The position numbers and the translations under genes are program-made. This document shows, in pieces, positions 17,808 to 27,364 of a stretch of DNA of 34,007 nt (the first letter of the stretch is position 1; each line of letters opens with the position of its first letter). A model generated the notes under the pieces. That model did not search any database and was not told the DNA's origin. It saw only the letters and a program-made list of their open reading frames with translations. The stretch comes from Hyphomicrobiales bacterium (GTDB taxonomy: Bacteria > Pseudomonadota > Alphaproteobacteria > Rhizobiales > Xanthobacteraceae), in assembly GCA_017304555.1 (NCBI GenBank), contig JAFKKS010000264.1:1-34007 (forward strand). Direction: 5' to 3'.

Positions 17808-19359
17808 TCACGTCTTCTCGATATTCCAGAACGGGACGATCTCAGGAATTTTCAAGACGCCGCGAAGATTCTTCCGGTACGCGACCGGCGAGAGGAATTG
17901 GCCAAGCCAGACATGCGGCACGAAATCCCAGTCGTGCTTTTGCATCTCGCGCGCGACCGCCTTCTGCTCGTCAAGCGAGCCAGCCGCGGCCCATTTGTCG
18001 CGCAATTTCTCATGCACCGGATCATCCGGCCAGCCAAACCAGCCTTTCTCTCCATTGGTCTGGTGGCCGACATAGGCAATCGGATTGCCGACCGACGCCG
18101 CGCCCGACCAGGTGATGAAGATGTTCCAGCCGCCCTGGTCCGGTGGCGACTTGACGGCGCGGCGGGTGACGACGCCGCCCCAGTCGGACGACGCGAGGTC
18201 GACGTTGATCCCGGCATCGCGCAGACGCTGTGCCAGAAGCTGCGCCGAGTTGTTCATGAAATCGATGTTGGTGGCGTGCAGCAGTACGACGGGGCGGCCG
18301 TCATAGCCGGATTTCTTGAAGAGTTCCTTCGCCTTGGCGAGGTTCGGCGCCTCCTTGAACCACTGCGTATTCTCGTCGTTCTCCATCGGCGTGCCGCAGG
18401 CGAATTGCGACGGGCACTTCCTGTAATATTTAGCGTTGCCGAACGACGCCTTCATGAACTCTTCCTGATCGATCAGGTAGAGCATGGCCTTGCGCGCATC
18501 GACATTGTTGAACGGCGGATACAGATGGTTGAGCCGCGCGATGCCGGAGTTGCCCAGATTGTTGAGCCGGCGGAATCTCGAAGAAATCGATCTCGGCCGC
18601 CTGCAATGCCTGCAGCGCCGTCTGCGAATCCGGCATGTTCTCATAGATCACGCGGTCGACCTTGGCGACCTTGCCGCCGGCCATGCCGCTCGCCGGTTCC
18701 GAGCGCGGTACATAGTTCGGGTTGCGGTCGTAGACGTAGCGCGTGCCCTGCTGCGATTCGTTTCGGTTGTAGATGAACGGGCCCGATCCGATGTATTCGG
18801 TGATCTGCTGGTTCGGATCGGTCTCAGCCTCCTTCTTGCGCATGATGTAGAGCATCGGCGTCGCCGTCTTCGCCATCAGGTCGGCGATGAGGCCATAGGG
18901 CTCCTTCAGCGCGATCACGAAGGTCTTGTCGTCTTTCTTCGAGATGTCCTTCACGCGCTGCATCATGTGCTGCCCGCCGCCGTCGCGCGCCGCCCATCGC
19001 CGGATCGACGCAACGACATCGTCCGCGGTCACAGCCGCGCCATCCGAGAACTTCAGCCCGTCACGCAGTTCGAATGTGTGCGTGAGCTTGTCATCGGATA
19101 CGCCGAACTTGCCGACCATCTGCGGTTGCGTCTTCAGATTGGCATCGAGCGCAAACAGCGTGTCGTAGATCATCGCGCCGTGATAGGCGGTGATGTTCGC
19201 GGTGGTCCAAACCGGATCGAGTGATCGCAGGTCCCCCTGCATCACGGCGCGGATGGTTCGCGCGGCGCTTGGCTGCGCCCGCGCGAGGCGCGGCAATCCG
19301 CTGAGAGCGGTACCTGCGGCAATGGTCGTTTGAAGGAAAGCACGTCGCGTCGTAGCCAT
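17808..19359 (-). pseudogene. dppA: Dipeptide/oligopeptide ABC transporter substrate-binding protein, frameshifted (DppA-like, SBP family 5)
   Basis: The first gene of the dpp-like operon, broken. The N-terminal part (ATG at 19359, GGAG upstream) has a twin-arginine signal, TRRAFLQTTIAAG, then family-5 sequence such as GDLRSLDPVWTTANI and TFELRDGLKFSDGAAVTADDVV, up to AAEIDFFEIPP near 18575. The protein resumes in another frame near 18566 with LNNLGNSGIARLNHLYPPFNNV and continues to TGA at 17808. Relatives have roughly 16-18 residues between these points (comparison from memory), so a deletion of about 50 bases with a net frame change is likely. The span of 1552 bases is 3n+1. As written, translation yields about half a protein. 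An assembly error is the main alternative. Confidence 0.8.
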
Positions 19360-19570
19360 GGCTTCGAACTCCGTGAGCGGATGGCCGGGCAACACGCGAC
19401 GGCGCGCATACGCGGCCTTCGTCCTATTTACTCATGAAAGCGGGCGCGCCTTCAAGCCACCAAGGGGCCATGCGCATCCACGCGTGGCCGTCATGCTTGC
19501 GCGGGATGTACCGCAAGTCGATGAAATCGTTCACTATCGGACGATTGCGCATCCTTCCCCGGGACTATCC

Positions 19571-20824
19571 TTGAAACGCTCCCTGCCTCGGCCATCGCTT
19601 TGGGTTGTCGCGTTGGCGACGACTCTCGGCATGCAGATCAACGCATCGATGCTGGACCAAACCCTCGCGATTGTCGCGCCGCTGCTGACGCGAGGGCTCG
19701 GGATTGCACCGGAGCGGATCGGAAATCTTTCGTCATTGAGTTCGCTTGGGACGGTGCTGTTTCTACTGTTCGGCGGTCCCATCCTGGCACGGCTCGGCCC
19801 CGTCCGGATGCTGCAGCTCGGCGCGCTCATCGCCGTTTCAGGACTGATGCTGGCAGCATCGGGCATATGGCCGTTGATTCTTTGCGCCGCCGTGATGATG
19901 GGAATCGGCTACGGACCCTCCCCGCCGGCGGGCAGCCGCATCCTGGCGGCTACCGCGCCACCGCAACATCGAACGTTGATCTTCTCGGTGAAGCAGGCCG
20001 GCGCACCGGTCGGGGGCGCTTTAGCTGGCTTGATTCTGGCGCCGATCGCCGCGGCCTGGGGCTGGAGGGTCGCGGTTTGCGTCGCGGCAATCGTCGGCAT
20101 CGCGGCGGCTGTGATCATCAATCCCGTTCGCCGGCAGCTCGACGAGGAAAAACGTAGAGAACAGTCGATCGGCTTTGCGACGCTCTTCTCCCTGCAAGCC
20201 GTCGTCGAACCGTTCGCGGCGCTCGGCGCCAACCGCGCGCTGCTCGCCGTTTCATCGCTCGCGTTCTCGTTCGCCATTGTGCAAGGGTCGCTGTTTTCGT
20301 TTTCCGTGACGTACCTCGTAACCGACCGCGGATTGACTCTGGGCAATGCCGCCTTTGCTTACGCCTGCCTGCAAGGCTCCGGCGCTATCGCGCGCATCTT
20401 TCTCGGTTGGCTCGCGGATCGGACCGGCCGCCCCGCGCGCAACCTCGCCATCCAGGCGATGGTCGCCGCGGGGCTCGTCGTCGCTTACGGTTCCTTGCCG
20501 ACACTCCCGCCGCTATGGCTGGCGGCCCTAATTGCCGGCACGGCCGGATTCTCCGCAGCAAGCTGGAACGGTATCTTCATGGCCGAGATCGCCCGGCTCT
20601 CTCCGCCGGATCGCGTGGCGGAAGCGACCGCGAGCAGCACCCTCTGCGCGTTCCTTGGCTATGTAACGGGCCCTTCCCTCTTCTCGCTGTTGGTGACCCT
20701 GAGCGGCCGATATCAATTGGCGTTCTGCGTCGTGGCCGCGCAGCTCCTCTGCATGGCACTTCTGCAATTCACCCCGATGGCCCGAGCGCCCGCGCCACGC
20801 ATGCAGGAGCCTTCTGCAGGCTGA
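19571..20824 (+). CDS. Major facilitator superfamily transporter
   Basis: A membrane protein of about 417 residues with roughly twelve hydrophobic segments. The first runs through LWVVALATTLGMQINASM, a cytoplasmic charged loop (NPVRRQLDEEKRREQ) separates the two halves, and FLGWLADRTGRPARN is the loop 8-9 variant of the MFS GxxxDRxGRR motif. The start is uncertain. TTG at 19571 with GGGA upstream gives a normal length; the in-frame ATG at 19493 has no ribosome site, and a longer frame overlaps the dppA-like start. The class V aminotransferase follows after 82 bases on the same strand. Substrate unknown. Confidence 0.82.
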   Translation: MKRSLPRPSLWVVALATTLGMQINASMLDQTLAIVAPLLTRGLGIAPERIGNLSSLSSLGTVLFLLFGGPILARLGPVRMLQLGALIAVSGLMLAASGIWPLILCAAVMMGIGYGPSPPAGSRILAATAPPQHRTLIFSVKQAGAPVGGALAGLILAPIAAAWGWRVAVCVAAIVGIAAAVIINPVRRQLDEEKRREQSIGFATLFSLQAVVEPFAALGANRALLAVSSLAFSFAIVQGSLFSFSVTYLVTDRGLTLGNAAFAYACLQGSGAIARIFLGWLADRTGRPARNLAIQAMVAAGLVVAYGSLPTLPPLWLAALIAGTAGFSAASWNGIFMAEIARLSPPDRVAEATASSTLCAFLGYVTGPSLFSLLVTLSGRYQLAFCVVAAQLLCMALLQFTPMARAPAPRMQEPSAG

Positions 20825-20906
20825 AAATTTCTCACTCCCGGGTCGCGTTCGAGCACCGCCATCCGCTATGCTCCCCGCGCTCGATCGATCGGACAGGAAG
20901 AACAAG

Positions 20907-22058
20907 ATGTTGGCATCCCAGCGCACGCTTTTCGATATTCCCCGCGACGTTTGTTACCTGAACGCGGCGTCGTGGAGCCCCCTGCCGCTCGCGGTGCAAG
21001 AAGCGGGGCATACGGCGATCGGTAACAAAGGGCAGCCGTGGAAGCTGCCGGACGATTTTGCCGTCACGCAGAACGAACGTGCGCGCAAGGCGGCCGCGGC
21101 CCTGCTGAACGCAGACCCTTTCGATGTCGCGCTGATTCCGTCGGTCGGCTACGGGGTCGCGACAGCCGCGAAGATTCTGTCCGTCCCTCGTGGCAGCCGG
21201 ATCATCGTTCTCGAGAATGATCATACATCGCCGGTCTTGGAATGGATCGGGCGGGCGGACGCGCAAGGCTTTACCGTCGATACCATCAAGCGGGGCGATG
21301 ACGGCGACTGGACCTCGGCAGTCCTGGAAGCCATCGATCGCAAAGGCGCCGCGCCGATCGCCCTCGCTTCGATCTCGTCGGTGCATTGGTCGGACGGCGG
21401 CGCGCTCGACATCACGCGCATCGGCGCGGCCCTGAAGCGGCACGGCGCCGCTTTGCTGGTTGATGCCACGCACGACGTCGGCATCCGTCGCATCGACGTC
21501 ACGACACTCGACCCGGATTTCCTGATCTTCCCGACCTACAAATGGGTGCTCGGCCCCTACGGGCGCGCCTTCATCTATGTTGCGAAACGCCATCAGAACG
21601 GCGTTCCGCTCGAGCAGACGGCGGGCGGCCGCAAGCACGTTGTCGCCGAGGACACGATCTATTTCCGTGACGTCTCCTATCGCGAGGACGCACGGCGTTA
21701 CGACATGGGGGAACGTGACTTCCTTATCTCCATGCAAATGGCGGCGACCGGCATGGAAATGATGGCGCGCTGGGGCAACGACGCGATCGTCGGCCGGCTC
21801 TCGATGCTAACCGGGCGGCTGGCCGATGGCCTTCGCAATCTAAAGGTCACATTGCTCCCTCAAGAATTTCGCGCACCTCACGTCTTGAGCATTGGCTTTC
21901 CGAACGGCATGCCGGACGGACTGCCGCAAAAGCTCGCCGCACAACGCGTTTACGCGGCGGCGCGCCTCGGCCGAATGCGCCTGAGCCCGCATGTCTATAA
22001 TGACGAGGAAGACGTCGACCGTTTCGTCGAGGCGTTTCGCGGCGCGATTGACGCTTGA
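20907..22058 (+). CDS. Class V aminotransferase-fold PLP enzyme
   Basis: A 383-residue fold-type I PLP protein of the class V group (NifS, isopenicillin N epimerase and kynureninase relatives). Asp186 in LLVDATHDVG should pair with the PLP ring nitrogen and Lys212 in FPTYKWVLGPYGRAF is the Schiff-base lysine. ISSVHWSDGGALDI matches the SxVxWxxG pattern of the group. ATG at 20907 is preferred to an upstream ATG at 20868 because AGGAAG lies about 7 bases before it. It may act with the MFS exporter or importer upstream. Whether it is a desulfurase, lyase or epimerase cannot be told. Confidence 0.86.
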   Translation: MLASQRTLFDIPRDVCYLNAASWSPLPLAVQEAGHTAIGNKGQPWKLPDDFAVTQNERARKAAAALLNADPFDVALIPSVGYGVATAAKILSVPRGSRIIVLENDHTSPVLEWIGRADAQGFTVDTIKRGDDGDWTSAVLEAIDRKGAAPIALASISSVHWSDGGALDITRIGAALKRHGAALLVDATHDVGIRRIDVTTLDPDFLIFPTYKWVLGPYGRAFIYVAKRHQNGVPLEQTAGGRKHVVAEDTIYFRDVSYREDARRYDMGERDFLISMQMAATGMEMMARWGNDAIVGRLSMLTGRLADGLRNLKVTLLPQEFRAPHVLSIGFPNGMPDGLPQKLAAQRVYAAARLGRMRLSPHVYNDEEDVDRFVEAFRGAIDA

Positions 22059-22083
22059 TTCCGCTCGTGAACGAAGAACGCCG

Positions 22084-23814
22084 CTAGCCGCCGATACGGC
22101 TCGGCGCGCGATTTGCGAAACCGACAGCGAAGCGATTGGCCGCGACGACCACGATGGTCGTCAGCAGCACCATGCTGAGGCTGAGAACGGCGATCGCGCC
22201 GACGTCGCCGCTTTCCTTCAGATCAAAGATGAGCACCGAGAGCACCTTGGTCTCCGAGGTAAAGAGCACCACGGCGGCGGAAAGCTCGCGGATCACGCCG
22301 ACGAAGATGAAGCACCACGTAGCGATGGCGGCGGAGCGCAAGAGCGGAAAGACGATGTCGCGAACGGTGCGCAGCCGGGTCGCGCCCAGCATGCGCGCGG
22401 CCTCCTCAAGTTCGGGATGCATTGCGTGAAAAGCCGAGTTGATCTGCTGATAGGCCGCCGGCAGTTCGATGGTGACGAAAGCGATCAGCAGGATCCATAG
22501 CGTCCCGTACAGCGTGAGCGGCGGGCGCGTATAGGCGAGGAACAAGCCGACGCCGAGGACGATCCCCGGGATCGCGAGCGGCGCGGTGGCGAGAAAGCTC
22601 AGCCAGCGATATCCGGGAATCGCTTTACGCGCGACGGTATAGGCGATCAATAAAGCGAGCAGCGCCCCGAGCGTCGCTGCCGCGACAGCGAGTGTGAACG
22701 TGTTCTGCAGCGCCGGCATCGTCGCGCTCAACTCGCCGAAGGTGAATCGAAAGTTCTGCAGCGTGAATGTTTCCGGGCCGACCAGGCGCGAAGACATCTT
22801 CGAGAACGCGGTATTGAACAGAGCGAAATAAGGAAGGAACAGCGGCATCGCCAGCACAAACATGGCCAGCGCCGCCGCCGGGTAGCGCCACACACCGAGC
22901 CGGATGAGGCGCGGCGCACCGTATTTTCCGCCGAGAACCGCGTACCCGCGCCGCCCAAGCACGGCCGCTTGCGTACGCAGCAGCACAATCGTCAAGACCA
23001 GCAGCGGCACCGCTGCAGCCGCTGCCAATTGCGGCTTGGGCGGAAACTGAAAGAGACTCCAGATTTTCGTCGTCAGCGTATGGAAGCCGGCCGGAATGGC
23101 GAGAATGGCGGGTGACCCGAACAGGTTCAACGCCTGCAGGAATGCGACAAGAACGCCCGCCAGCAACGTCGGCAGCGCCAACGGAATGGTGATGCGCCGC
23201 GCCGTCGCCCACGTTCCCGCCCCGAGCATCGACGAAGCGTCCTCGAGTTCGCCCGGCATGCGGTCGAGCGCGTTTGCCACGAGGATGAAGACGTAAGGAA
23301 ACGTGTAACAGGCGATCACAAAGATCAGCCCACCGAGACTGTAGATATTGATCAGCGCTTCATCCGCCCCCGTGAGCGCGCGCCAGAACTGGTTCAACAA
23401 TCCCGAATTCGGCGCCGCCAACATTTCCCAGGCGATGGCGCCGACGAACGGCGGCGTCACCAGCGACGCCATCACCAGCGTGCGCACGGTCCGCGCCAAC
23501 GGCATGTCCGTGCGCGCCACAAGCCAGCCGAGAGGCGATGCCACCAGCCCACAGATCAGGCTGACAGAAACCGAGATAGTCAGCGTCGTCTTTAGCGGCT
23601 CGACGAAGGCAGCATCGGTGAACAGAGTCACGAAATTGGCGAGCGTCGCGTGGCCATCACGATCACTGAGCGCATAGACGACCAGCCACCCCATCGGCAG
23701 CACGATCATGGCCGCGAGGAGGAGCGCAACGCCGATGAGCGCCGGCCGGGTGATGTCGAACCGCGGCGTATGGCTCCGTACGGAAGCGGACGGCTCGGTG
23801 CGCCCGAGGCTCAT
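22084..23814 (-). CDS. Iron(III)/phosphonate-type ABC transporter permease, fused two-domain (FbpB-like)
   Basis: A 576-residue permease with two fused transport domains and about twelve membrane segments. The first domain has GELEDASSMLGAGTWATARRITIPLALPTLLAG and the second HPELEEAARMLGATRLRTVRDIVFPLLRSA; both are EAA loops that contact the ATPase. Single-chain double permeases are typical of the iron(III)/2-aminoethylphosphonate/thiamine group. It is the last gene of the operon, 41 bases after the damaged binding-protein gene, and converges with the class V enzyme. The permease looks intact. Confidence 0.9.
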   Translation of the reverse strand: MSLGRTEPSASVRSHTPRFDITRPALIGVALLLAAMIVLPMGWLVVYALSDRDGHATLANFVTLFTDAAFVEPLKTTLTISVSVSLICGLVASPLGWLVARTDMPLARTVRTLVMASLVTPPFVGAIAWEMLAAPNSGLLNQFWRALTGADEALINIYSLGGLIFVIACYTFPYVFILVANALDRMPGELEDASSMLGAGTWATARRITIPLALPTLLAGVLVAFLQALNLFGSPAILAIPAGFHTLTTKIWSLFQFPPKPQLAAAAAVPLLVLTIVLLRTQAAVLGRRGYAVLGGKYGAPRLIRLGVWRYPAAALAMFVLAMPLFLPYFALFNTAFSKMSSRLVGPETFTLQNFRFTFGELSATMPALQNTFTLAVAAATLGALLALLIAYTVARKAIPGYRWLSFLATAPLAIPGIVLGVGLFLAYTRPPLTLYGTLWILLIAFVTIELPAAYQQINSAFHAMHPELEEAARMLGATRLRTVRDIVFPLLRSAAIATWCFIFVGVIRELSAAVVLFTSETKVLSVLIFDLKESGDVGAIAVLSLSMVLLTTIVVVAANRFAVGFANRAPSRIGG

Positions 23815-23855
23815 TCGTTAAGATTCCGCGTGGGCCGGACGGCGGTCAAAGCCCT

Positions 23856-24813
23856 CTATACCTTGAAGTACTTCACGTACTGCGCCTTGATCTCATCAGC
23901 CTTGTCGGCGACGACATTGGCTTCCTCGCGGAGTGTCTTGATGTCCGAGAACTTGCGCACGCCGGCCTTTTCCTTCACGGCCGGATGCGCCGAGCGCAGC
24001 CCTCCGGCATCGACGTTGAGCTGCTGCGCTTCCGCCGTCATCGACCAGGCAAAAAAGAGTCGAGCCGCGTTCGGATTGGGCGCGTTCGCCATGATCCCCG
24101 AAGGGCCGGTGACCAGCGGCGTCCCCTCGGTCGCGTAAACGGGCTCCACCGGCTCGCCGCGCGCTTTCAGCGAGAGAACGAGATATTCGCCGCCGTCCGC
24201 CATGACGGCGCGTTCGCCCTGCGCGATCTTCTTCGGCGGCTCCGTCGCGGACTGGACCTGCATCACCTTCTGCTTGGCGAGCTTCTCGAACCAGGACCAC
24301 CCGAGATCGCGGCTGAGTTGCTGCGTTGCCGTCATGATGGTGCCGCTATAACCGGGATGCGCCTTGACGATCTTTCCGACCCACTTCGGGTCCAGAAGAT
24401 CGGCGAAGGACTTCGGCGCCTCGTCCGCCTTCACGAGATTCGTATTGTAAGCGATCGGCGACAGCGTAATCCGCCATGACGCGAACATGCCGTCCGGGTC
24501 CTTATGCGTCGCGGGAAAATCGCGCGCGACATCCTCCGGCACATAAGCCGCGAGCATCTTCTCGCGCTTCCAGATGATGAGGTGAGCGGCGTCAGAGCTA
24601 TTGACGACATCGCAGTTGTAAATACGGCTCGCATATTCTTGCCCGATGCGCTGGAAATTGCGCTCGGCGCCGGAGCGCTCGACACGCAATGTCACACCGG
24701 GATACTTCGCCTCGAACGCCTTGCCGACCTTCTCCGCCAACGGCAGGTCGACGGAGGTGTACCACGTGACCTTGCCCAGCCAAGACGTCACGGCGTGTCC
24801 ATTTTTTTGTCAT
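23856..24813 (-). pseudogene. FbpA-type ABC transporter substrate-binding protein, signal peptide lost by frameshift
   Basis: The expected start is ATG at 24813: it overlaps the ATPase stop as ATGA and has AGGAGGA upstream. From it one reads MTKKWTRRDVLAG, a clear twin-arginine signal start, which then leaves frame. The mature protein begins in another frame near 24780 with LGKVTWYTSVDLPLAEKVG and runs intact to 23856. The hydrophobic part of the signal is missing, about 15-20 codons, and the span of 958 bases is 3n+1. A run of seven A at 24802-24808 is another possible slip site: removing one A joins the frames but gives no export signal. The mature part lacks the paired tyrosines of true FbpA, so iron is not assured as ligand. 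Confidence 0.78.
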
Positions 24814-25883
24814 GCTTCATTTCCTCCTGAAAGCGCCTGGCAGCGGTCCGCGGGCAGGCGCAACCAAACATGCTGGCCCGGATCGATCTCGCGATCGGCC
24901 GGCGCTGTCAGCCGCAATTCGCTCTTGTCCTCGAGCGTCAATGTGTAGTCCCGCGCGGAGCCGAGAAAAACGCAACGCGCCACCACGGCGCGCAGGACGT
25001 TTTCAGACTGCTCAGGCTGCGCGGCAAGAAGAGCGATCTCGTGCTGCCGGATCGAAATCGGCACCGTCTCGCCCGTGCGAAGCGCCCGCCCATCCGTAAC
25101 GAGAACGCTGTCGCCGACGGCGACGCGCCGAGCATCGAGCGCCTTGCCGGTCAGGATGTTGCTGCCGCCGATGAAGCGCGCGACGAAGGCGGAACGCGGA
25201 CGTTTATAGATTTCCTGCGGCGTCCCGACCTGCTCGATGCGCCCACCATTCATGACCGCGATAAGATCGGCCGTCGTCATCGCCTCGGCCTGGTCGTGCG
25301 TCACGTAGACGGTCGTGTAGCGGTAGCGATCGTGAAGGCGGCGGATTTCGAAGCGCATCTCCTCGCGCAGATTGGCGTCGAGGTTGGAAAGCGGCTCATC
25401 CAGCAAGAGCGTTTCAGGCTCCACGACCATGGCGCGCGCGAGCGACACGCGCTGCTGCTGACCGCCGGAAAGCTCCGCCGGATAACGATCCGCCAACGCT
25501 TCGAGGCGCGCCGTCGACAGAATCGTCTTCAGCTTCTCGGCGATCGTCTCGCGATTCATCTTCCGTATCTTGAGGCCATATGCGACGTTCTCGGCCACCG
25601 TCATGTGAGGCCAGAGCGCGTAACTCTGGAAGATCATCGACATATTGCGGCCTTCCGGGGCGACGGTGCGCGTTGTCGACGACAAGACTTTGCCGCCGAC
25701 GACAATCTCGCCGGCCGTCGGCTCGATGAATCCGGCGATCAGACGAAGCGTCGTCGTTTTTCCGCAGCCCGATGGCCCCAGCAGGCATACGAGTTGCCCA
25801 TGCTGGATATGCAAATTCACATCGGCAAGCGCGACGGCGTCACCGTACCGCTTCCCGAGGCCTTTCAGTTCGACTGAGGCCAC
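24810..25883 (-). CDS. ABC transporter ATP-binding protein, FbpC/PotA type, GTG start
   Basis: A 357-residue ATPase: Walker A GPSGCGKTT at about 36-44, Q-loop FQSYALWPHMTVAENVAYGL, signature LSGGQQQRVSLARAM, Walker B LLLDEPLSNLD, and H-loop VTHDQAEA. A C-terminal regulatory TOBE-like domain follows from about residue 240. The start is GTG at 25883 with GGGAGG about 4-5 bases upstream; the ATG one base away is out of frame. It is the first gene of the operon and overlaps the binding-protein start. The family includes importers for iron(III), spermidine/putrescine and phosphonates. Confidence 0.9.
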   Translation of the reverse strand: MASVELKGLGKRYGDAVALADVNLHIQHGQLVCLLGPSGCGKTTTLRLIAGFIEPTAGEIVVGGKVLSSTTRTVAPEGRNMSMIFQSYALWPHMTVAENVAYGLKIRKMNRETIAEKLKTILSTARLEALADRYPAELSGGQQQRVSLARAMVVEPETLLLDEPLSNLDANLREEMRFEIRRLHDRYRYTTVYVTHDQAEAMTTADLIAVMNGGRIEQVGTPQEIYKRPRSAFVARFIGGSNILTGKALDARRVAVGDSVLVTDGRALRTGETVPISIRQHEIALLAAQPEQSENVLRAVVARCVFLGSARDYTLTLEDKSELRLTAPADREIDPGQHVWLRLPADRCQALSGGNEA

Positions 25884-25957
25884 ATTTCCTCCCTTTCCGA
25901 TACCTTATTCAAATCGCTCCGCGCACGCTATAGTCAACGCCTCATCGGAGAAGCGCC

Positions 25958-26746
25958 ATGCAAGAACAGAAGATCTATGGCCGACGCGAAGGCGCGGTCG
26001 GTCACGTCGTTTTCAACAATCCTGCAAAGCTGAATGCCGTTTCGCTCGACATGTGGGACGGCTTCGTCCGGCTCATGAAGGACTACGCGGAAGATTCGGC
26101 AATTCGTTGCGTCGTGGTCAGCGGCGCAGGCGGCAAAGCGTTCGTTTCCGGTGCGGACATTTCGAAGTTCGAAAGCGAGCGCGCGAACGCCGACGCGCAG
26201 GTCCGCTACGATGCGATCTCGAAAGAGGGCTATGAAAGCCTCTACAATCTTGCCAAGCCGACCATCGCCATGATCACCGGCTATTGCATCGGCGGCGGCA
26301 TGAATCTCGCGGCATGCTGCGACATGCGCTTTTGCAATGAGGGCGCCCGCTTCGGCATTCCGGCGGCAAAGCTCGGCCTGGGTTACGGGTTCCTGAGGAT
26401 CGAGCGGCTGTCCCGCATCGTCGGCCTGCCGCGCGCGATGGAGATCCTCTTCAGCGCCAAGCAGTACTCCGCGAAGCAGGCCTACGACATGAGCTTCGTA
26501 AACGAGGTCGCGCCCGACGGAGAACTCGACGCCGTGGTCGGCAAGATGACCGACGCCATCTCACAGAACGCGCCGCTGACGATCGCTCTGGCAAAAGCGG
26601 CCGGGCGCGAAATCGCGAAGCCGGAATCGCAGCAGGATCACGCCAAGCTCGAGGCAATGACGAAGGCCTGCTTCGACAGCAACGACTACAAGGAAGGGCG
26701 TCGCGCGTTCATGGAGAAGCGCAAGCCGGTCTTCACGGGCCGATAA
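25958..26746 (+). CDS. Enoyl-CoA hydratase/isomerase family protein (crotonase)
   Basis: A 262-residue crotonase-fold enzyme. The oxyanion-hole segments are AFVSGADI at 61-68 and GYCIGGGMNLA at 108-118. Of the two catalytic glutamates of classic enoyl-CoA hydratase, the first position (QPE in rat) is Ala136 in FGIPAAKLG, while Glu162 in AMEILFS is kept. It is therefore probably an isomerase, hydrolase or decarboxylase rather than a standard hydratase, or a hydratase of a variant type. GGAGAAG lies about 5 bases before ATG at 25958. It diverges from the ABC ATPase across 74 bases and shares no operon with other genes here. Confidence 0.88.
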   Translation: MQEQKIYGRREGAVGHVVFNNPAKLNAVSLDMWDGFVRLMKDYAEDSAIRCVVVSGAGGKAFVSGADISKFESERANADAQVRYDAISKEGYESLYNLAKPTIAMITGYCIGGGMNLAACCDMRFCNEGARFGIPAAKLGLGYGFLRIERLSRIVGLPRAMEILFSAKQYSAKQAYDMSFVNEVAPDGELDAVVGKMTDAISQNAPLTIALAKAAGREIAKPESQQDHAKLEAMTKACFDSNDYKEGRRAFMEKRKPVFTGR

Positions 26747-26769
26747 CTGGACGCAAGCCGTTATCGGCC
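26738..26769. terminator. Bidirectional hairpin between convergent crotonase and soxG
   Basis: GGCCGATAAC at 26738-26747 pairs perfectly with GTTATCGGCC at 26760-26769 around a 12-base loop. The crotonase stop codon (TAA, 26744-26746) lies inside the first arm. The position between convergent genes suggests a shared transcription end. There is no T-tract on either side, so it would act weakly, with Rho, or as an RNA 3' end stabiliser. Confidence 0.55.
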
Positions 26770-26773
26770 GCTG

Positions 26774-27364
26774 TCACTCCGCTTCGACGCGCAGGCCGAA
26801 CTCCTCGGCGCTTTCCGACAGCCAACTCCAAAAGCTGCCGCACAGGCTTCGGAACATGGCGATGTCGAAACTTGAATCGGCATCGCTTCTCCACAGCATG
26901 ATGCCGATATGCGAGCAGACCGTGACTGCAACGTCATCGGCAGCGAAGGCACGAGGGTGAAGATCGATCGGCACGCCCTTCGCCAAAAGCGCGCGCACCT
27001 TCGCCCCCGAGACGCGCAAGACGCCGTAACCATCGGACTGGTCGGCGACGGCCGCATGCTCGCCAAGCGACTGTTCAAGGTCCGAGGCCAGCGGCCGTTC
27101 GCCCGCGCGGAGGGCGAACCAGGCTCGCGGTCCCGTGCCGAGTAATGTTATCTCATGGACGACGATACGCTTCGGCCCGCTCGGAAGCGCAATCCCGTAC
27201 GCGGTCTTGATCGCCTCCGCGAATCCGGAGGAGCGCGCGATAACCGTCGCGATCTGCAGGTCTTTACGCTCGGTGACGACGATACCGGCGTCTTTCGGCC
27301 CGCCTGGCACGAGAAGGCCGTCAAACGCGCTGCGCGCCTTCAATTGGAGAGCTGCATCAGCCAC
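26774..27364 (-). CDS. soxG: Sarcosine oxidase gamma subunit
   Basis: A 196-residue SoxG-type protein. Recognised features are the FDGLLVPGG-like N-terminal region, the DGYGVLRVSGAKVRALLAKGVPIDLHPRAF stretch (a GCV_T-like segment typical of the gamma subunit) and the C-terminal RSLCGSFWSWLSESAEEFG. The gene overlaps the end of soxA by 8 bases and is the last of soxBDAG. The subunit stabilises the heterotetramer and sits near the folate domain of SoxA. Length is normal for the family. Confidence 0.9.
   Translation of the reverse strand: MADAALQLKARSAFDGLLVPGGPKDAGIVVTERKDLQIATVIARSSGFAEAIKTAYGIALPSGPKRIVVHEITLLGTGPRAWFALRAGERPLASDLEQSLGEHAAVADQSDGYGVLRVSGAKVRALLAKGVPIDLHPRAFAADDVAVTVCSHIGIMLWRSDADSSFDIAMFRSLCGSFWSWLSESAEEFGLRVEAE

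Noticed and set aside
24598-24813. Independent 71-codon small gene on the minus strand
   Set aside because: Its first 13 residues are the displaced Tat signal of the binding protein; the rest is the mature domain read in the wrong frame.
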